A DNA stretch of 64,000 bases, from NCBI RefSeq assembly GCF_011617465.1, contig NZ_CP050153.1, positions 2,294,001 to 2,358,000 on the forward strand. The letters run 5' to 3'. A program made the position numbers and the translations under genes. This document shows, in pieces, positions 63,759 to 64,000 of the stretch; the stretch's first letter is position 1; every line of letters begins with the position of its first letter. The notes beneath the pieces are model-generated. The model was not told the DNA's origin, did not search any database, and saw only the letters and a program-made list of their open reading frames with translations. This stretch comes from Brevibacterium pigmentatum. Lineage in GTDB: Bacteria; Actinomycetota; Actinomycetes; Actinomycetales; Brevibacteriaceae.

Positions 63759-64000
63759 TTACTCAACAATGTCCGCATTCGGACTGCAATTGGAGCTCTT
63801 CTCAGCGTCACCAGAGAAGGCAACGGCAGCGTCGAGCAATTCAACGTCAGTCACCGGTTGGAGATCCTTGGGCGAAAACGCACCGCTTAAGAACAGATAC
63901 CCCCAAAGGTACAAGAACAGCGACAACACAATCCATGCGACGAAGATGCGAGACTGGTCTTCCGGAACGAAGGCCATTGCGGAGGCAAGCACCGCGATGC
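63759..64000 (-). CDS. C-terminal end of a membrane protein (partial), possibly an amino acid permease
   Basis: The frame is open to the right edge, so the gene starts outside the window. The visible 80 residues contain one or two membrane helices (ILASAMAFVPEDQSRIFV-like segment, then VLSLFLYLWGYLFL) and a soluble acidic tail ending in NADIVE. The arrangement of a short polar link and a last helix recalls the end of APC-type amino acid permeases. This is a guess from a small fragment. Confidence 0.4.
   Translation of the reverse strand, partial: IAVLASAMAFVPEDQSRIFVAWIVLSLFLYLWGYLFLSGAFSPKDLQPVTDVELLDAAVAFSGDAEKSSNCSPNADIVE

Overview
The window looks like a chromosomal segment of a high-GC actinobacterium. 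The rRNA spacers, the gene repertoire and the codon use suggest a Brevibacterium-like member of the Micrococcales, but this is inference and I could not run a 16S search. It falls into a housekeeping left part, a central defence and mobile-element island, and a catabolic right part rich in broken genes.

Left (1-17.6 kb). A ribosomal RNA operon is read on the minus strand: a 16S gene, a spacer without tRNA genes, and most of a 23S gene that runs off the left edge. Next come an FNT-family channel, a YccF membrane protein and tyrS. A remnant of a RES-domain protein lies between tyrS and an arginine cluster (minus strand, argC-argJ-argB-argD-argF-argR, then argH). Four of the joints in this cluster are ATGA overlaps, and argG is absent from its usual place between argR and argH. 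A quinone oxidoreductase diverges from argC.

Centre (17.6-39.7 kb). This is the defence island. A plus-strand block encodes a SNF2-type helicase, a beta-class (type III Mod-like) DNA methyltransferase, a type III Res-like helicase-nuclease and an OLD-family ATPase with a TOPRIM domain. Mod, Res and OLD are spaced or overlapped as a translationally coupled unit. An IS1634/IS1549-like element with imperfect 38-bp flanking repeats follows. Then comes a minus-strand AddAB-like pair (UvrD helicase-nuclease plus a helicase-less nuclease partner). Next is a plus-strand GmrSD-like protein (DUF262-DUF1524) carrying a C-terminal RAMA-like domain, which is predicted to read modified DNA. Last is an unrecognised 228-residue protein. 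The GmrSD gene is bracketed by a degenerate direct repeat that copies the promoter and first codons of the nuclease-partner gene, so it appears to be a later insertion.

Right (39.7-64 kb). A D-galactonate operon (dgoK-dgoA-dgoD and two MFS permeases, minus strand) has an IclR regulator diverging from it. The second permease is split by a complete IS3-family element with a clear target duplication. Then follow a GntR-controlled operon (FAD amino-acid-oxidase-like enzyme and AbgT transporter), a divergent amidohydrolase frameshifted in a C6 run, and a DUF885 hydrolase. After these come an S10 peptidase and a DUF2804 gene that both lost their 5' ends at one junction, a patatin, an ABC1/UbiB kinase, a VapBC-type toxin-antitoxin pair with a palindromic operator, and a TRAP transporter (dctQ-dctM-dctP). 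The right edge cuts a membrane protein.

The best candidate for a little-described system is the SNF2-Mod-Res-OLD block, possibly acting with the neighbouring AddAB-like pair and the GmrSD-RAMA protein.
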